From the NCBI RefSeq assembly GCF_000003815.2, contig NC_049982.1:23947380-24011379 (forward strand): a stretch of DNA of 64,000 nucleotides, given 5' to 3'. A model generated the notes under the pieces. That model had not been told where the DNA came from. It did not search any database and saw only the letters and a list, made by a program, of their open reading frames with translations. The position numbers and the translations under genes are program-made. Source of the stretch: Branchiostoma floridae. Taxonomy: Eukaryota > Chordata > Leptocardii > Amphioxiformes > Branchiostomatidae. Shown piece by piece: positions 18,501-29,553 of the stretch (its first letter is position 1; each line of letters starts with the position of its first letter).

Positions 18501-20020
18501 CTGGCAGGGACAAAGGTAAGAGGACTTTATTCGTAAACTAAACTATGCGTGTGAGCTTACTATTTATATGGAGGTCACCTCGTCTTTAATAAAAAGGCGC
18601 ACGTTTCCTTGTTACGTCTTAGGAGAGTTAAGATCTCTCTATAGTGATTTCAGAACTGTGAGAAACACAATCTGCAACCCGTATAGGAATTTTGTTGATA
18701 CATGCACATGCATATTGTATGAAATGTAATATTTCACAAGACTTTTTGCTGAGAATTGCCTTTGTAGATTTAACAGAAGGGGTGTATGATATCTAAATAT
18801 CAATGTGTGCATGCACCTTGTTATAAAATACAATTCGCAACAGGTATGAAGGCCAGCCAACCTCTCTTGACATTTCCTTAGAATCATTGTGGACATAAAG
18901 GCGTTTAAAGAGAGGCGTCTAGAGGCCATGCCGTGTTCGGTATCTCGCGGCATCTCAGTCTGTTTTATCACCATGGATCGCACCTAATACATTTGTTATG
19001 AAGCATACTAAGAACACATGAAAGTATCACGAATTCACATGACATGTGTTTGCTGTCAGGTAAGTCAGGTAAGTAAATTCGTCAACAAATGGAAACAACC
19101 AAACAACGATATCCATCACTTCCTGTTTCCTCTTGCCCTGGATGTTTTGACATTCTGCCAGTTTTTGTCCCATGACTGCGTGTTATGGGTTGACAATTTT
19201 AAATGGGCCAAAGAAACCGTGGCAAGTTCTTGGTAGTCCTTGTTTAGGGGGACTGATCCGATGATGTGATCAAGTGTCTTGACGCGTACGTGTTGGGGCA
19301 AGCTCAGTCTGTCTACTATCCAAGCATAGGTTTGGCTCCGGCTGTTTTTGACGACCGACAAACATGAAGAAAACGGTACAAAATAAAAGCCCGGCAAAAA
19401 CACGTCAAAAACAGCTAGCCGGAGCCAAACCTCTGGTTCGAAAGTAACATGCATTGGCATAATACCGGCCGTAAGACTTATACCGGCCGATAAAAAATAA
19501 TGGAATTTAAAGAGATCTACACATGCAATAATAGTTTCTGAGGTATGCACACTTCAGACATCTAGGTGTCCAATACATCATTTACAAAGCATCGATAACG
19601 ATGCATTCGAAGACAGCAAGGCCAAAAGTTTTCAGTTCATTTTCGGGGCAGGCGAGCTCGTCGTGGGACAAACACACTGTCACGTTCATCGCCATATTTG
19701 TAGATAATAATCACATGTGCTCACGGCACAAGACGAGCATGATTCAACAGCAATCTTGAATTTCTTTTGGTGACCTACAACTCGTGTAAAAGTGTGAAGA
19801 ACCGTTGCATTATCGCCCGGATCTACGACTGAATGGGTCAAATTGAACGTACGCCGCCATTTTTCCCGCCATTTTTAATGCTACCATAGGATGCTACGCC
19901 AGCAGTAAAATTTTACGTCATAGCGGTTGTGACGGACCAAAATTAAATGAAAATTCTTGTCAGTATACGCCCATTTTCTCATGACTTTTTGTATGCTCAT
20001 GCAGGTTTTTGTTTTGTGCA
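15573..20020. other. Spacer between METTL27-like gene and IRG locus
   Basis: No gene is supported. Isolated splice-donor-like sites (CGCAAG|GTAAGG near 18316, ACAAAG|GTAAGA near 18514) could belong to unseen non-coding first exons. A CCGGTNTACCGGT-rich stretch near 16405-16460 and an inverted GACCTGGACCTGA cluster near 16697-16738 look like transposon debris. A GCCGCCATTTTT motif near 19850 resembles a YY1 site. Confidence 0.5.
19316..19444. mobile_element. TA-flanked MITE, GGTTTGGCTCCGG family
   Basis: The ends CTATCCAAGCATAGGTTTGG and their degenerate complement are flanked by TA on both sides, as expected for Tc1/mariner-like insertion. The inside shares AAGAAAACGG, ACAAAATA and AAGCCCG blocks with the element at 40811-40978, so the two are family members. 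Confidence 0.7.
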
Positions 20021-20021
20021 G

Positions 20022-20230
20022 CTACTAACAGGAAAGGAAGGAACAACAGAGGATGTATAAAGGTACATAGCGGCAGTTAATTGTGCCGTGTATCGTTCGG
20101 CCGGTATTTTGTACCCCCTCCCAACCACGCGCCCGTTCTCCGTGCAATTCCGCGGTGTGTTCCAATTACGATATTATGTTTTTAGCAGGACAAGAGAGAC
20201 AAAATAATATACACAGAAGAAGTGGCAAAG
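20022..20230 (+). other. Two candidate non-coding 5' exons upstream of IRG copy A
   Basis: TTTTGTGCAG at 20012-20021 followed by a donor at 20063 (AAAG|GTACAT) defines a 41-base segment. TTTTTAGCAG ending at 20188 with a strong donor at 20231 (AAAG|GTAAGC) defines a 42-base segment. Neither is coding. The coding exon of each IRG copy is itself preceded by a conserved acceptor-like AAG|GAA, which implies upstream non-coding exons. Only splice-site shape supports this. Confidence 0.25.
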
Positions 20231-20714
20231 GTAAGCTGTAACAGCAACATGTAACTGGAGAAAATGATGCGTTGATCATTTGCCAAATTAGCATTGCTTG
20301 AGAAATTGCAGTAAACCGACCGGTATTATGCCAATGGATGTTACATGCATTTTTAAAACTGTTTTGGTATTATGTTGATAGCTCATTTGATGACGCACAA
20401 ATAAAATACCAGTTAAGGAAATTAGCAGCTAATCTGCATAATCAATGAGTTAATAAATGCACTTCGTCCATAACAGGACTCTCGAACTCGTGACATATGT
20501 AACTGAGGATGCAGATAGATATAATTATGCAAATCAGGCGTAGCGTATGTACAATACCCAAGTCGGTCGATTTTGTTTATCAGTGATCAGTCTACCCATT
20601 TCAAAGGTCCAACAAAAAGTAACGAGGTCTATCCCACATTAACAATGCTGTTGTGCAACGGGAACAATAACGTCATTTGCCTTTTGCAAGGAAATCAGTG
20701 ACACCTGACAAACT

Positions 20715-22009
20715 ATGGGGACCAGGCAGTCTCGTCAACCTCGTGACAATCCATATTCTGGAATGGAAATGGTCGTCTTCAGCATGTCTGAAAATTGGTG
20801 AGTGGAACAGCTCGTCATATGTATGCTTACTAATTACTTAGCTGCAGTATCAAGTTCAACCACCAGGAGGGCCCAAATTAAACCAGACCGTCAGGACAAC
20901 TACACTTACCAATGTACCAAATATCATCGCAATCGCAGGGTTGTGTTCGAGAAATATTACGCAGGAAAAGCACCAAACAGACATGCTACCAAAAGTGTGC
21001 GTCCATTTTCATGGAGGTAATGAGCAACGGTTTGCGATGTTCAAGCAGCTGGTGTGCTTGTTTGTCTTGGTGTTTGCTCCGTAGTTATGTGAATATTCCA
21101 GAGTGGTAGCCTTTCAGATTGTACGGTGGAAATGGTGTAATAGGGTTAGTTCTCGTCCAATGTTGTAGCAAGTGAAGCATGTTTTGGTGGAGTGGACATT
21201 GATGATGTCTTCGTCATCAGTGGCAGATTGGAAAATATCCAGGGCGGGCATTGGGATGCTGCTGCACTGAAGGAAGCCATTCTAAAGCAGCTGGACATAC
21301 CACAAAAGATGTTGCTGATGACGGTAACCACAGACTACTCACCAACCATGGTAAGGGCCAAGGCGGAAATCTACAGGAGCCGGGCCTGGAGAGTAGCTCT
21401 GGGAGTGGCTGCTGTGGGAGGTATGCTGTATGCAGGAACATTCGTCAACGGAGGTGTGTACATATGACATTTATTTACGTTTGCCGTGTAGAGCGGCTTT
21501 CTATCATAGCAAGCAGGGCACTAGTCTTAAATCAAAACTGATATTGGTACTTGGATTGATTTCACATATCAAAAAGGACCGTAATACACCTTCAATTTTC
21601 CTTCGTTGTACATATAGCTACGATGGTGACGGCAACAGAGCTGTTTAAAAAAGGCTTTGGCCTTCACCAGACCTCGGTGAGAAAGCTGGCTAAGTTGACA
21701 GGCAAGGATGAGGGGGAGTTACAACGCTTCGTGGATGACAAGCTGTCTGTTGTTAGCAAAGTTCAACAACTCCTCAAAGGTGAAATCAATGTGAAAACTC
21801 TCAGGCAGGCTTTTGTGGCAGCAAATGCTCATCTTGACATCTTTATGACAGCTCTCGCAGTGGATGCTGCCGTCGACGTCGCAGTCCCCTTTGTCGGGAG
21901 TCTAGCGATAGTTCCCTTCTCTTTTGGTCTCGCATGGCGCATACTCTGTATTGTCATCGACGAATATGAGCAGTGCGCGCTCGCTTTGCATGATTTTGCT
22001 TTCCGTTAG
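20715..22009 (+). pseudogene. IRG family GTPase copy A, GTP-binding domain deleted
   Basis: Paralogue of the complete gene at 29554-31902. Exon 1 (20715-20797, begins MGTRQSRQPRDNP) is open and ends at the same GTGAGTGG donor as copy B. Exon 2 survives only from the equivalent of residue 255 (21192-21453, VDIDDVFVISG onward). Exon 3 (21618-22009) is fully open to the TAG and ends CALALHDFAFR. About 745 bases present in copy B are absent: the end of intron 1, the exon 2 acceptor and all G motifs. The joint lies in GTGGACAT, also found at the 3' breakpoint in copy B, with a close match at the 5' one. No stop or frameshift is seen in what remains. It cannot hydrolyse GTP; it is either a young pseudogene or a truncated helical-domain protein. 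Confidence 0.8.
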
Positions 22010-22110
22010 CCTAAACTAATATACCTACGTAGATTTGTTGTCCCTAAATGCATTTAGTTATATTTCAGCCATACATAGTATGGTGAAATATATTGTATTC
22101 GTAATGTTTC

Positions 22111-22143
22111 TTCTTTCTTTCTTTCTTCTTCTTCTTCTTTCTC
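22111..22143. repeat. Pyrimidine microsatellite (CTT/CTTT)n
   Basis: A run of TTC and TTTC units about 100 bases downstream of the IRG copy A stop codon. Simple-sequence DNA with no other signal. Confidence 0.85.
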
Positions 22144-22317
22144 CTGTCAAATCTTCAAAGTGATTCATCTCCGCCGTTCCTGGACCGAATGATCTGAAAT
22201 TTGGCACAGTGGTAGAATGGGCCAATACCTTGATGCTTTTTTCTCAGTTTTTTCATATCTGCCTCTAAAATGATTTTATTGAGATTTTTTGGTCAATTTT
22301 AGACCAAAACTGTATAT

Positions 22318-22990
22318 TTTGGCCCCTGTACCCTGGTATTACAACCAAATGAGCTGAAATTTGACAGAGATGTGCCTTGATAATGCCCCCATATAAATTC
22401 GATAACACTTTTGGTGTACAGTACAACAAAATGCTTATTTTTGCGATTTTTTGACCAATTTTTGACCAAAAAAGGACACTTTTGGCCCCTGTTCCCTGGT
22501 ATTACAACCAAATGAGCTGAAATTTGACAGAAATGTGCCTTGATAATGCCCCCATATAAATTCAATAACACTTTTGGTGTACAGTACAACAAAATGCTTA
22601 TTTTTGCGATTTTTTGACCAATTTTCGACCAAAAAAGGACACTTTTGGCCCCTGTACCCTGGTATTGCAACCAAATGAGCTGAAATTTGACAGAGATGTG
22701 CCTTGATAATGCCCCCATATAAATTCAATAACACTTTTGGTGTACAGTACAACAAAATGCTTATTTTTGCGATTTTTTGACCAATTTTTGACCAAAAAAT
22801 GACACTTTTGGCTCCTGTACCTTGGTATTGCAACCGAATGAGCTGAAATTTGACACAGATGTGCCTTGATAATCCCTTCATATAAATTCAATAACACTTT
22901 TGGTGTACAGTGCAACAAAATGCTTATTTTTGCGATTTTTGGCCAATTTTTGACCAAAAAAGGACACTTTTGGCTCCTGTACCCTGGTAT
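22318..22990. repeat. 163-bp tandem repeat, four units and a partial fifth
   Basis: The block beginning TTTGGCCCCTGTACCCTGG recurs at about 22318, 22481, 22644, 22807 and 22969, a period of 162-163 bases. Each unit holds AATGAGCTGAAATTTGACA, a CCCCCATATAAATTC block and TTTTGGTGTACAGTACAAC. Copies differ by few bases. Minus-strand reading frames stay open through several units and yield overlapping frames of 139-205 codons, each repeating the same peptides; this follows from the repeat and is not treated as a gene. Confidence 0.9.
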
Positions 22991-24232
22991 TACAATTAAA
23001 TGACCTGAAATTTGGTATAGATAGGCATTAGATACTTGGTAACAAGATTCAAGTAAAATTTTTGACATAAACAACTTTAAAATGATTAATTTTGGCACTT
23101 TTCTGAGGGGAAATTTGTTTTCTTTTGGCCTCCTGACGTGACCTTCCGTGACCCCGCACAGAGCCACACCTGTGCGCGTCAGCCGGAGAGTTAATTGAAT
23201 CAAAGACCTAGCCAATCAGCGAAGAGGAGGCCAAAGGCTAATTAATATTCATAAGCGGGGCCTCATGATCCCGTATATAGCAGTGTTCCCGCCAGGGGGA
23301 GCGAAGCCCGCCTAAGGCTCTCGCATTTTAGACTATTCAGAAGGCTTTATATTGTATCAGTTCTTAGGGGCATATCTATGATAATCGCAGCAGTCACTTA
23401 TAATAACTTCTCTTCAGGAGTTTAGCGTAATACTATTTCAGGTCAAACCGTCAAAGGCAACTAAAAACAAACTTTAACGTTACTGAGTTCAACAGTACTT
23501 AACGGTATATTTTGCACCCCTGTACCCTGGTATGAGTAACATTTGGTATAGATAGGCATAAGATAGTTGGTAAAATGATCGAAGTAAAATTTTTGGCATA
23601 AAGTACTGTAAAGGGCTTAATTACAGCACTTTTTTTAAGATAGGCATAAGATAGTTGGTAAAATGATCGAAGTAAAATTTTTGGCATAAAGTACTGTAAA
23701 GGGCTTAATTACAGCACTTTTTTTAGGCGAAATTGGTTTTCTTTCGTTCTCCATGCCATGACCTTTCGGACGTTTACCCCACAGAGCCGACATCTGCACC
23801 TGCGTCTAGCCGGCAGGAAGAGTTAATTCAATTAATGGTTCAGCCAATCAGCGAAGAGGAAAGCGAAGGCTAATTAATATTCATAACCGGGACCACACAA
23901 TACGTTAACTTGAAGACTCAGACCGTACAGACTTCTCGCCAGGATTTTTTCAAAGCGTCGGACAGGGGTCCGGGGGCCGCCGAATGTCCCAGGCGGGGTC
24001 CAGGGGCAGGGCCACTGTGGGGGGGACCCAGGTGGGCGAAGCCCCCCCGGAAGCTCTTGCATTTTAGACTATTGAGAAGGCTTCTTTTATCAGTTTTTTT
24101 AGGGCCATATCTACGATAATCGTAGCAGTCACTTACTTCTCTTCAGCAGTTTGACTTTAAAATATTTCGGGTCAAAGCTTCAAAGACAACTAAAACCTCA
24201 TAAACAACAAACTTTACTTAGCTCAACAGTAT
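22972..24232. repeat. Large direct duplication (about 540 and 720 bp copies)
   Basis: Copy 1 (about 22972-23509) and copy 2 (about 23510-24232) share, in order: CCTGTACCCTGGTAT, an ATTTGGTATAGATAGGCAT block, AGAGTTAATT, GCCAATCAGCGAAGAGGA, ATTAATATTCATAA, GCATTTTAGACTATT and a final AACAAACTTTA block. Copy 2 additionally carries an 88-bp internal duplication (units starting at 23551 and 23639) and a GC-rich insertion near 23950-24050. The first part resembles the adjacent 163-bp repeats, suggesting a common origin. Confidence 0.8.
23211..23283 (+). promoter_or_regulatory. Promoter-like cluster: CCAAT, ATTAATATTCAT, TATATA
   Basis: GCCAATCAGC (23211), the octamer-like ATTAATATTCAT (23241-23252) and a TATATA box near 23275 have promoter-like spacing. 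The first two elements are preserved at the same spacing in copy 2 (CCAAT near 23844, octamer 23873-23884), although the DNA around them has diverged. No gene downstream is recognised, so this may be a transposon promoter. Confidence 0.35.
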
Positions 24233-27200
24233 ACAGAAATATTGTACGGGTTGCTATCCTTAGTTGAAGCGCTTATTTATAGCGCTAGTATCTTCGCTGC
24301 GCCGTTAGCCGCCGTGCGACTTTTGTTGACGGTCTGATATCCCTACGTCGCCGCCTCGCTGATATTCCCACGGACATGTTTCAAGAAAAATACCCAGCAA
24401 AAAACGCTGTTCTGCGTCAAATTCTATTCTATAAAACATGTGGGACTCAGTGTTACAGTCTAAATATTTTGTAGAAGCACCGCTGTAGGAAAGAAGGTCC
24501 AAGCAATGTAAAACATCACGTAGTATGAAGTTCGCTGTCAACTGGCACACAGCACATGACTGTTTGAAACTCTAAGTCTAATCAACAGCCGTGTTTGATT
24601 GATAGCCGGCGGTCCCTTGATGAAGTCGGCGAAAGGTGCGTTAGTTAGAAAATCTGCGTTTAGTTTTGATACGTAATTATAAGTTAGACAGTGGCGAGAA
24701 TGATTATTTTCTCATCAATATTTCTCTTCAGAATTATTTGAACTTAATTGTACATCTAAACAATTGGCTTACCTGTGCAATGTTTATATGATTAATGATC
24801 AGTGTACTGAAATCATGTGTAACGTATGGCTCCTAGTCAATAGATCAGCATTTTCTCTATAGTGACCACCTGTCTATAGTGGCCACATTTCCTAGTGCTG
24901 TTGTTGTTTGACATAAACTTTGAACATTTAAATTGTAAGTAACTTTAAACTGCCAGAGTTTCAGCCCAATAAAACACTCTCAGCGCCAGGGTATGAACAG
25001 ACTGACCAGACAGACGAAAATAAATCCTCGAACAAGGTTCAATCGTATCTTCCGGGTCTGGCAGGAAGTTGTTAAACTAAAATAAGAATAGGCTCGATGG
25101 CTGATTGCATACAAAGTAAAACAGTTTAACAGTTTTACAGCTTGAAGAAAACAAACGCTCCTACAGTACCTGCACCTGCTTGATTATTATTAAATCGTAT
25201 GCCCTACTTGAATAAAAAAAGTTCACTGCAATAATAAATGTACCCACATCACAAGGAGCTTATACTTTTTTAAACTTACACCTAGTTATCGTACTGAAAA
25301 TTGTTAATGACATTACATGAAGTCATTCAACAATTTTCAGTCATGATGAAAATTTTCTGAATGGAAGGTGTGATTATTGTCATTTTCTGAAAAATAGAAG
25401 CAAGCTCTGTTTTTACCTGGAATCAATTCACAATACTAGTCCACTTTGGGGGATAATGTACTGTTAAGAGGATGTTCCATTTTTGCGCAGGGGTGATTTG
25501 GAACAGTCCAATGTTGCGTGGGAAGGGGTATGGCTGAAATATGCTGTATTTGCTCTTAAGCAAATGTCGGCCTTTCTAGTTAGAAATATACTTGTTTCAT
25601 ACATTATGAATACTCATGCTGTTCGTCCATCAGGTTTGGTATACCTGAAGTGAAACTCCAGCCTTATTCGTGTGGTGTTTGTCTTAAAAAAATTGTTGTA
25701 ACATTTCATCTAATTATCTATAACATACCAGTAGCAAACGATGTCAGGGCATGTCAGAGGATTCGAATCCAGGACATATGGGTTCCATACGAAACATCCT
25801 AACCATTATGCTACGTAGTCTATAGATTATCAATGGCTGTAACTAAAGATATTATCGAGAGATGTGAGGCATGTTCTGATTGGTTCCTAACAATTTAATT
25901 CCTGTAAGATTGTTATTGACAGAAAATCCTGTCGATAGCCATGGCCTTCTTAGATTGCATAATCGGATCTTCACCTTCATAATTTCACAACAAAAAAGCT
26001 TACCGATCCCAGTTGCCTAAACACGCTGGCTGAAATGCCAGTTTCGTTTTCAAAAGCTCCATATATTCAGTTTATATGTACTATTGTGGAGGATCCGGAA
26101 GTAAGCGAAACCACATTGATGTAATACAGTAGCTGTGTTATATTGATATCATTGATGTTATGGAATGCATGAGACAAAGCTCAGGCTATACAGTCTGCCA
26201 AACAGGTATGTTGAGAATTCTTAGGAATAATTGGTTTTGCTGTTACATGTATCACAAAATGATCACACACATGTATTTGTATGTAAATGTACTTGATGAT
26301 AATGTAATGTACTTAATTACTTAATAAATACTCGGAATGTGGTAAAACCTTTACAATCAACCCCTTATGTGCTGTTTCGCCTGTTATACCGGCAATACTT
26401 ATACAAATACCGAAGTCGTTTTAGGATTTCAGACACGACACGGTAACGTTAACGTAAGTTGCAAGTAACAACTCCTATGAGGTATATTAGCCCATGTAAC
26501 TTAAACCATTCTTGCTTTCTATAGGGTCTTGGATTTGGTTGAAATATTGTTTTACATCCTAACCATGTAACTGTTATAGCAATAAAGAACAAAATAATTT
26601 GTTTTGCTTACTCCAAACGTTTTGTCATTTTTGGTTCGTATGTGAATTCTGGAGATAAAAGTATGCTTAGTTCGAACAGAAGCACGGGACTACAGCCCTC
26701 TTGCCAGCGAGAAAACGATCTGGTTTTGCAGCAACCTCTTCAAGTCATCGTGGACTTAAAACCACCATGGAAATGACCAACCACAGTAGTCCGTCAGGAG
26801 GTGACCCTCCTTCCCAGAAGTAACCGACCAAGTTGAACAACGCAACTTTGTATCTGTCTGTTTGTTTATCAATGGATCTCTTTCTCTTTCAAAATGCTGC
26901 AAGGTGTAGGTCACCTAACAGTGCAAATTAGACTTTGACGCTAGGAGAGCTGTTTGATGTGCTCTGGGCTGAAATGACACGCCTTTGTGTTGACGTTAGT
27001 TGTTTACACCGTCATCTATTGGCGGGAAAAGCTCCTGTTATGCTATGTTATGTTATGTTATGTCACTGTGTAATAGAAAGTGACGACTGAGTGTAATTAA
27101 AAGTGGACACAATACATATTAACGTTACACAAAAATAACTTATATCAGGCGGATTACCAGTCTATTTCCAACTTGCGACGTCAAACCAAAACATTGTTGC

Positions 27201-29553
27201 ACAGGTAGAAATCCTGGTTAAACATCGGCGTTTCATGCAAGCAAACAGATAAATACGAGTACAAAAAGCCTGGAATCTCTACCAGTTTTGGCGCCCGCAT
27301 AAAGCTGTGAACCCGATGATTTCCATACGCCATGCGGTGCAGTTTGGATTATTTCTGGATCATTTCAAATGCTTGTACAGCATTTGTACAGTTGACAGAA
27401 TGATTCTGTCGTCAGTGCGTTTTTTCCCCACTGTTGACACAATCATCCTCGGGCCTGTCCTACCCGCTAGTCTCTGACGCCAAAGTGTAGTACGCAACAA
27501 TAACGATAGCTACTACAGCCCGTTCAGATGTACTACGGCCCGTCCTGTCGTATACCATACTCTCCAAGCAGGGGGTGATTGGGGAAAACCGTGACCTTTT
27601 TTCTTAAAATTGTAGTACTGTTATGCCGTCTTTTTCTGTCTGTACGGTCGATTTCATCAGCCGCGGCGGCTCGTGAATTAGCACGGTCCTGTCCGCCAGC
27701 CTGCCAGTGTAAGGTCTACAGTACCGTACTGTACAGTCGAGGGCTCGTCATGCAGAGAATGTCATGTGTCTACATGCGGGGTGCTGACTTCATGAAGGCC
27801 GACATCACTTTACGTTAGATTCGTGAAGGCCATGTGATCAGTGACTAACTCTGCATTTTACTTTGGCATTTCCTAGTGATATCTCTACATACTTCAAAGT
27901 TATGTCAAATTGAAGATCTTAGATTCAGGTTCGAAAGCCAGTTTAATAGCTCAAGGAAATAACCTCCTTGGATAGCTCAGTATGCTTTTCTTTATTACTG
28001 TTCTTGCCAATTTGCTGTTCCAACGTTGATTTTGATTCCTGCATGCAGCGATTACTTGGCTTGCAGTCTCCTTCCCGAAACTATATAGCGGCGAGCGAGT
28101 TTGAAACTTAAGTTGTGCCAAACAAAATATAGTTGCGCGGCAATCGGGTATTTCGAACTTTGCATGATATCAGGTGACCTGCAGGATAGTTAATCATGAG
28201 GACTTCACGTGAACAACACATGAACAAACGATAGATGCAAACGACCCCATACCTGCCAAATGTCGACCTCAAGTTTACGAATGATATGCGAGAGAACAGA
28301 ACTGCGTACAATACTCTATTTCATGGCGGTAATATAACCGCTTCCACACGTCAGAACGCCGGGTCTAACACAAAAGGTTGCCTAGACCACCTCGCTGCCT
28401 TTGAGTTGCGTGGACAAAGCAAGCAGGCGTCCATGACAATGCATTGCTTGTATAAATATACCTGTTTTTCTGGGTGTTGGTGTTACTAGTACATAATTAC
28501 TACTACTTTCAACCTACCTGGAGGCATTTCCAACCACAAAGCACTTCCAGTCAGAGTCAAGCACGAGATATCTGACGTCCCATCTGCAACACATCTTTAA
28601 AGGGACCACAGTGGTGAGTGGAAGAATGAACTTGATTATTAATAAGCTTCATTGCAAGGGTGTACTAAATTTAAATCCAAATAAAGTCGGTTATGATTTT
28701 AGAATAAGTTTTTAGTTATAGTAGCTCCTTATTTATCTTTATTTATTCTCTCCAACCAGGAAGAAATATGTCATTAAATGTTATTTGAATTTGTTACCGA
28801 AGTGTTTAACATCGACAGTGTTAAACCAAATGTTTTAGAACGCAAGAAACGAACATGAATAATCTAGTCTAGTTCTTGTTCTGCTTGTTTTCTTAACAAT
28901 TTCATAATTAGATGGGCTGTGAAGTCTTACACTATTAGACAATATTCAATATTGAATTATGTTTGACTCAGTTTATAATTGCCCAGTTCGTCTCGTATGG
29001 CACTGTTTTAAGGAACTTCTTGGTGCACGTAAAATAGCATATTGCAGTAGTTCAGAAGAACATATTCCAAGTCGGACATCTCATAGGAAGCTGTAATCTG
29101 CTTGAACAAAATATTGAACAAGTAGGCCACAGCAAGCAAAGTTTATGGGTGACATCAGCTCGCTAATTAATTTTCACCTGATTTTGAAAAAACACAAATG
29201 GGAAAAAAATGTCGTGTGGTAGCCTTGATTGTCCGAATGCACTTGTGGAAGGAACACTTTTGAGGCACCTGTAGCCATGACTATAGTTGCAGAAGTGAAA
29301 CTAGTTCGATAGTAAAAGTGGCACCAATGTGGAAGCCATGACTAGTTGTCAACCTTGTTCGGTGAAATCAGTCCACCACACTAGCGTCACTTTGTGCACC
29401 GCTGGAATACAGGAATGCTGTAAAAGACTTCTTGACTGTGATACCATATTTGTCGTTTCAATTATTGTTACAACGTTAATGGTGTCTATTTTGGAAATCA
29501 GATAAATGGCTATATTTATGTTTTCTTAAGGAAGGCAGTGACACCTGACAAAT
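24233..29553. other. Spacer between the two IRG copies
   Basis: No coding exon is supported. From about 25600 to 26940 the DNA is paralogous to 32450-34070 downstream of copy B, with shared blocks GCTGTTCGTCC, GGCTGTAACTAAAG and CTTTCAAAATGCTGCAAGG, so it is the 3' part of a tandem segmental duplication. An interferon-response-element-like AGTTTCGTTTTC lies at 26040-26051. A (TGTTA)n microsatellite lies near 27040-27062. A candidate donor (CACAGTG|GTGAGT) near 28613 could end a non-coding exon of IRG copy B. Confidence 0.6.
25748..25820 (-). repeat. tRNA-derived SINE head or tRNA pseudogene (copy A module)
   Basis: On the minus strand a box A-like TAGCATAATGGTTAGGATG is followed by a perfect box B core GGATTCGAATCC at tRNA-like spacing. 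A five-pair anticodon-arm-like hairpin is also possible. The 3' acceptor half does not pair with the 5' end, so it is not a functional tRNA. The same piece sits in the paralogous module near 32600-32690. Confidence 0.6.

Noticed and set aside
22318-22990. CRISPR-like array
   Set aside because: The 163-bp units are contiguous with no variable spacers, and the genome is eukaryotic.
22598-23215. 205-codon minus-strand open frame
   Set aside because: It runs through 163-bp tandem units and simply repeats their translation; overlapping frames are open as well and no known domain appears.
25748-25820. Functional tRNA gene
   Set aside because: Box A and box B are good, but the acceptor halves do not pair and a paralogous copy shows box B decay; a SINE head or pseudogene fits better.
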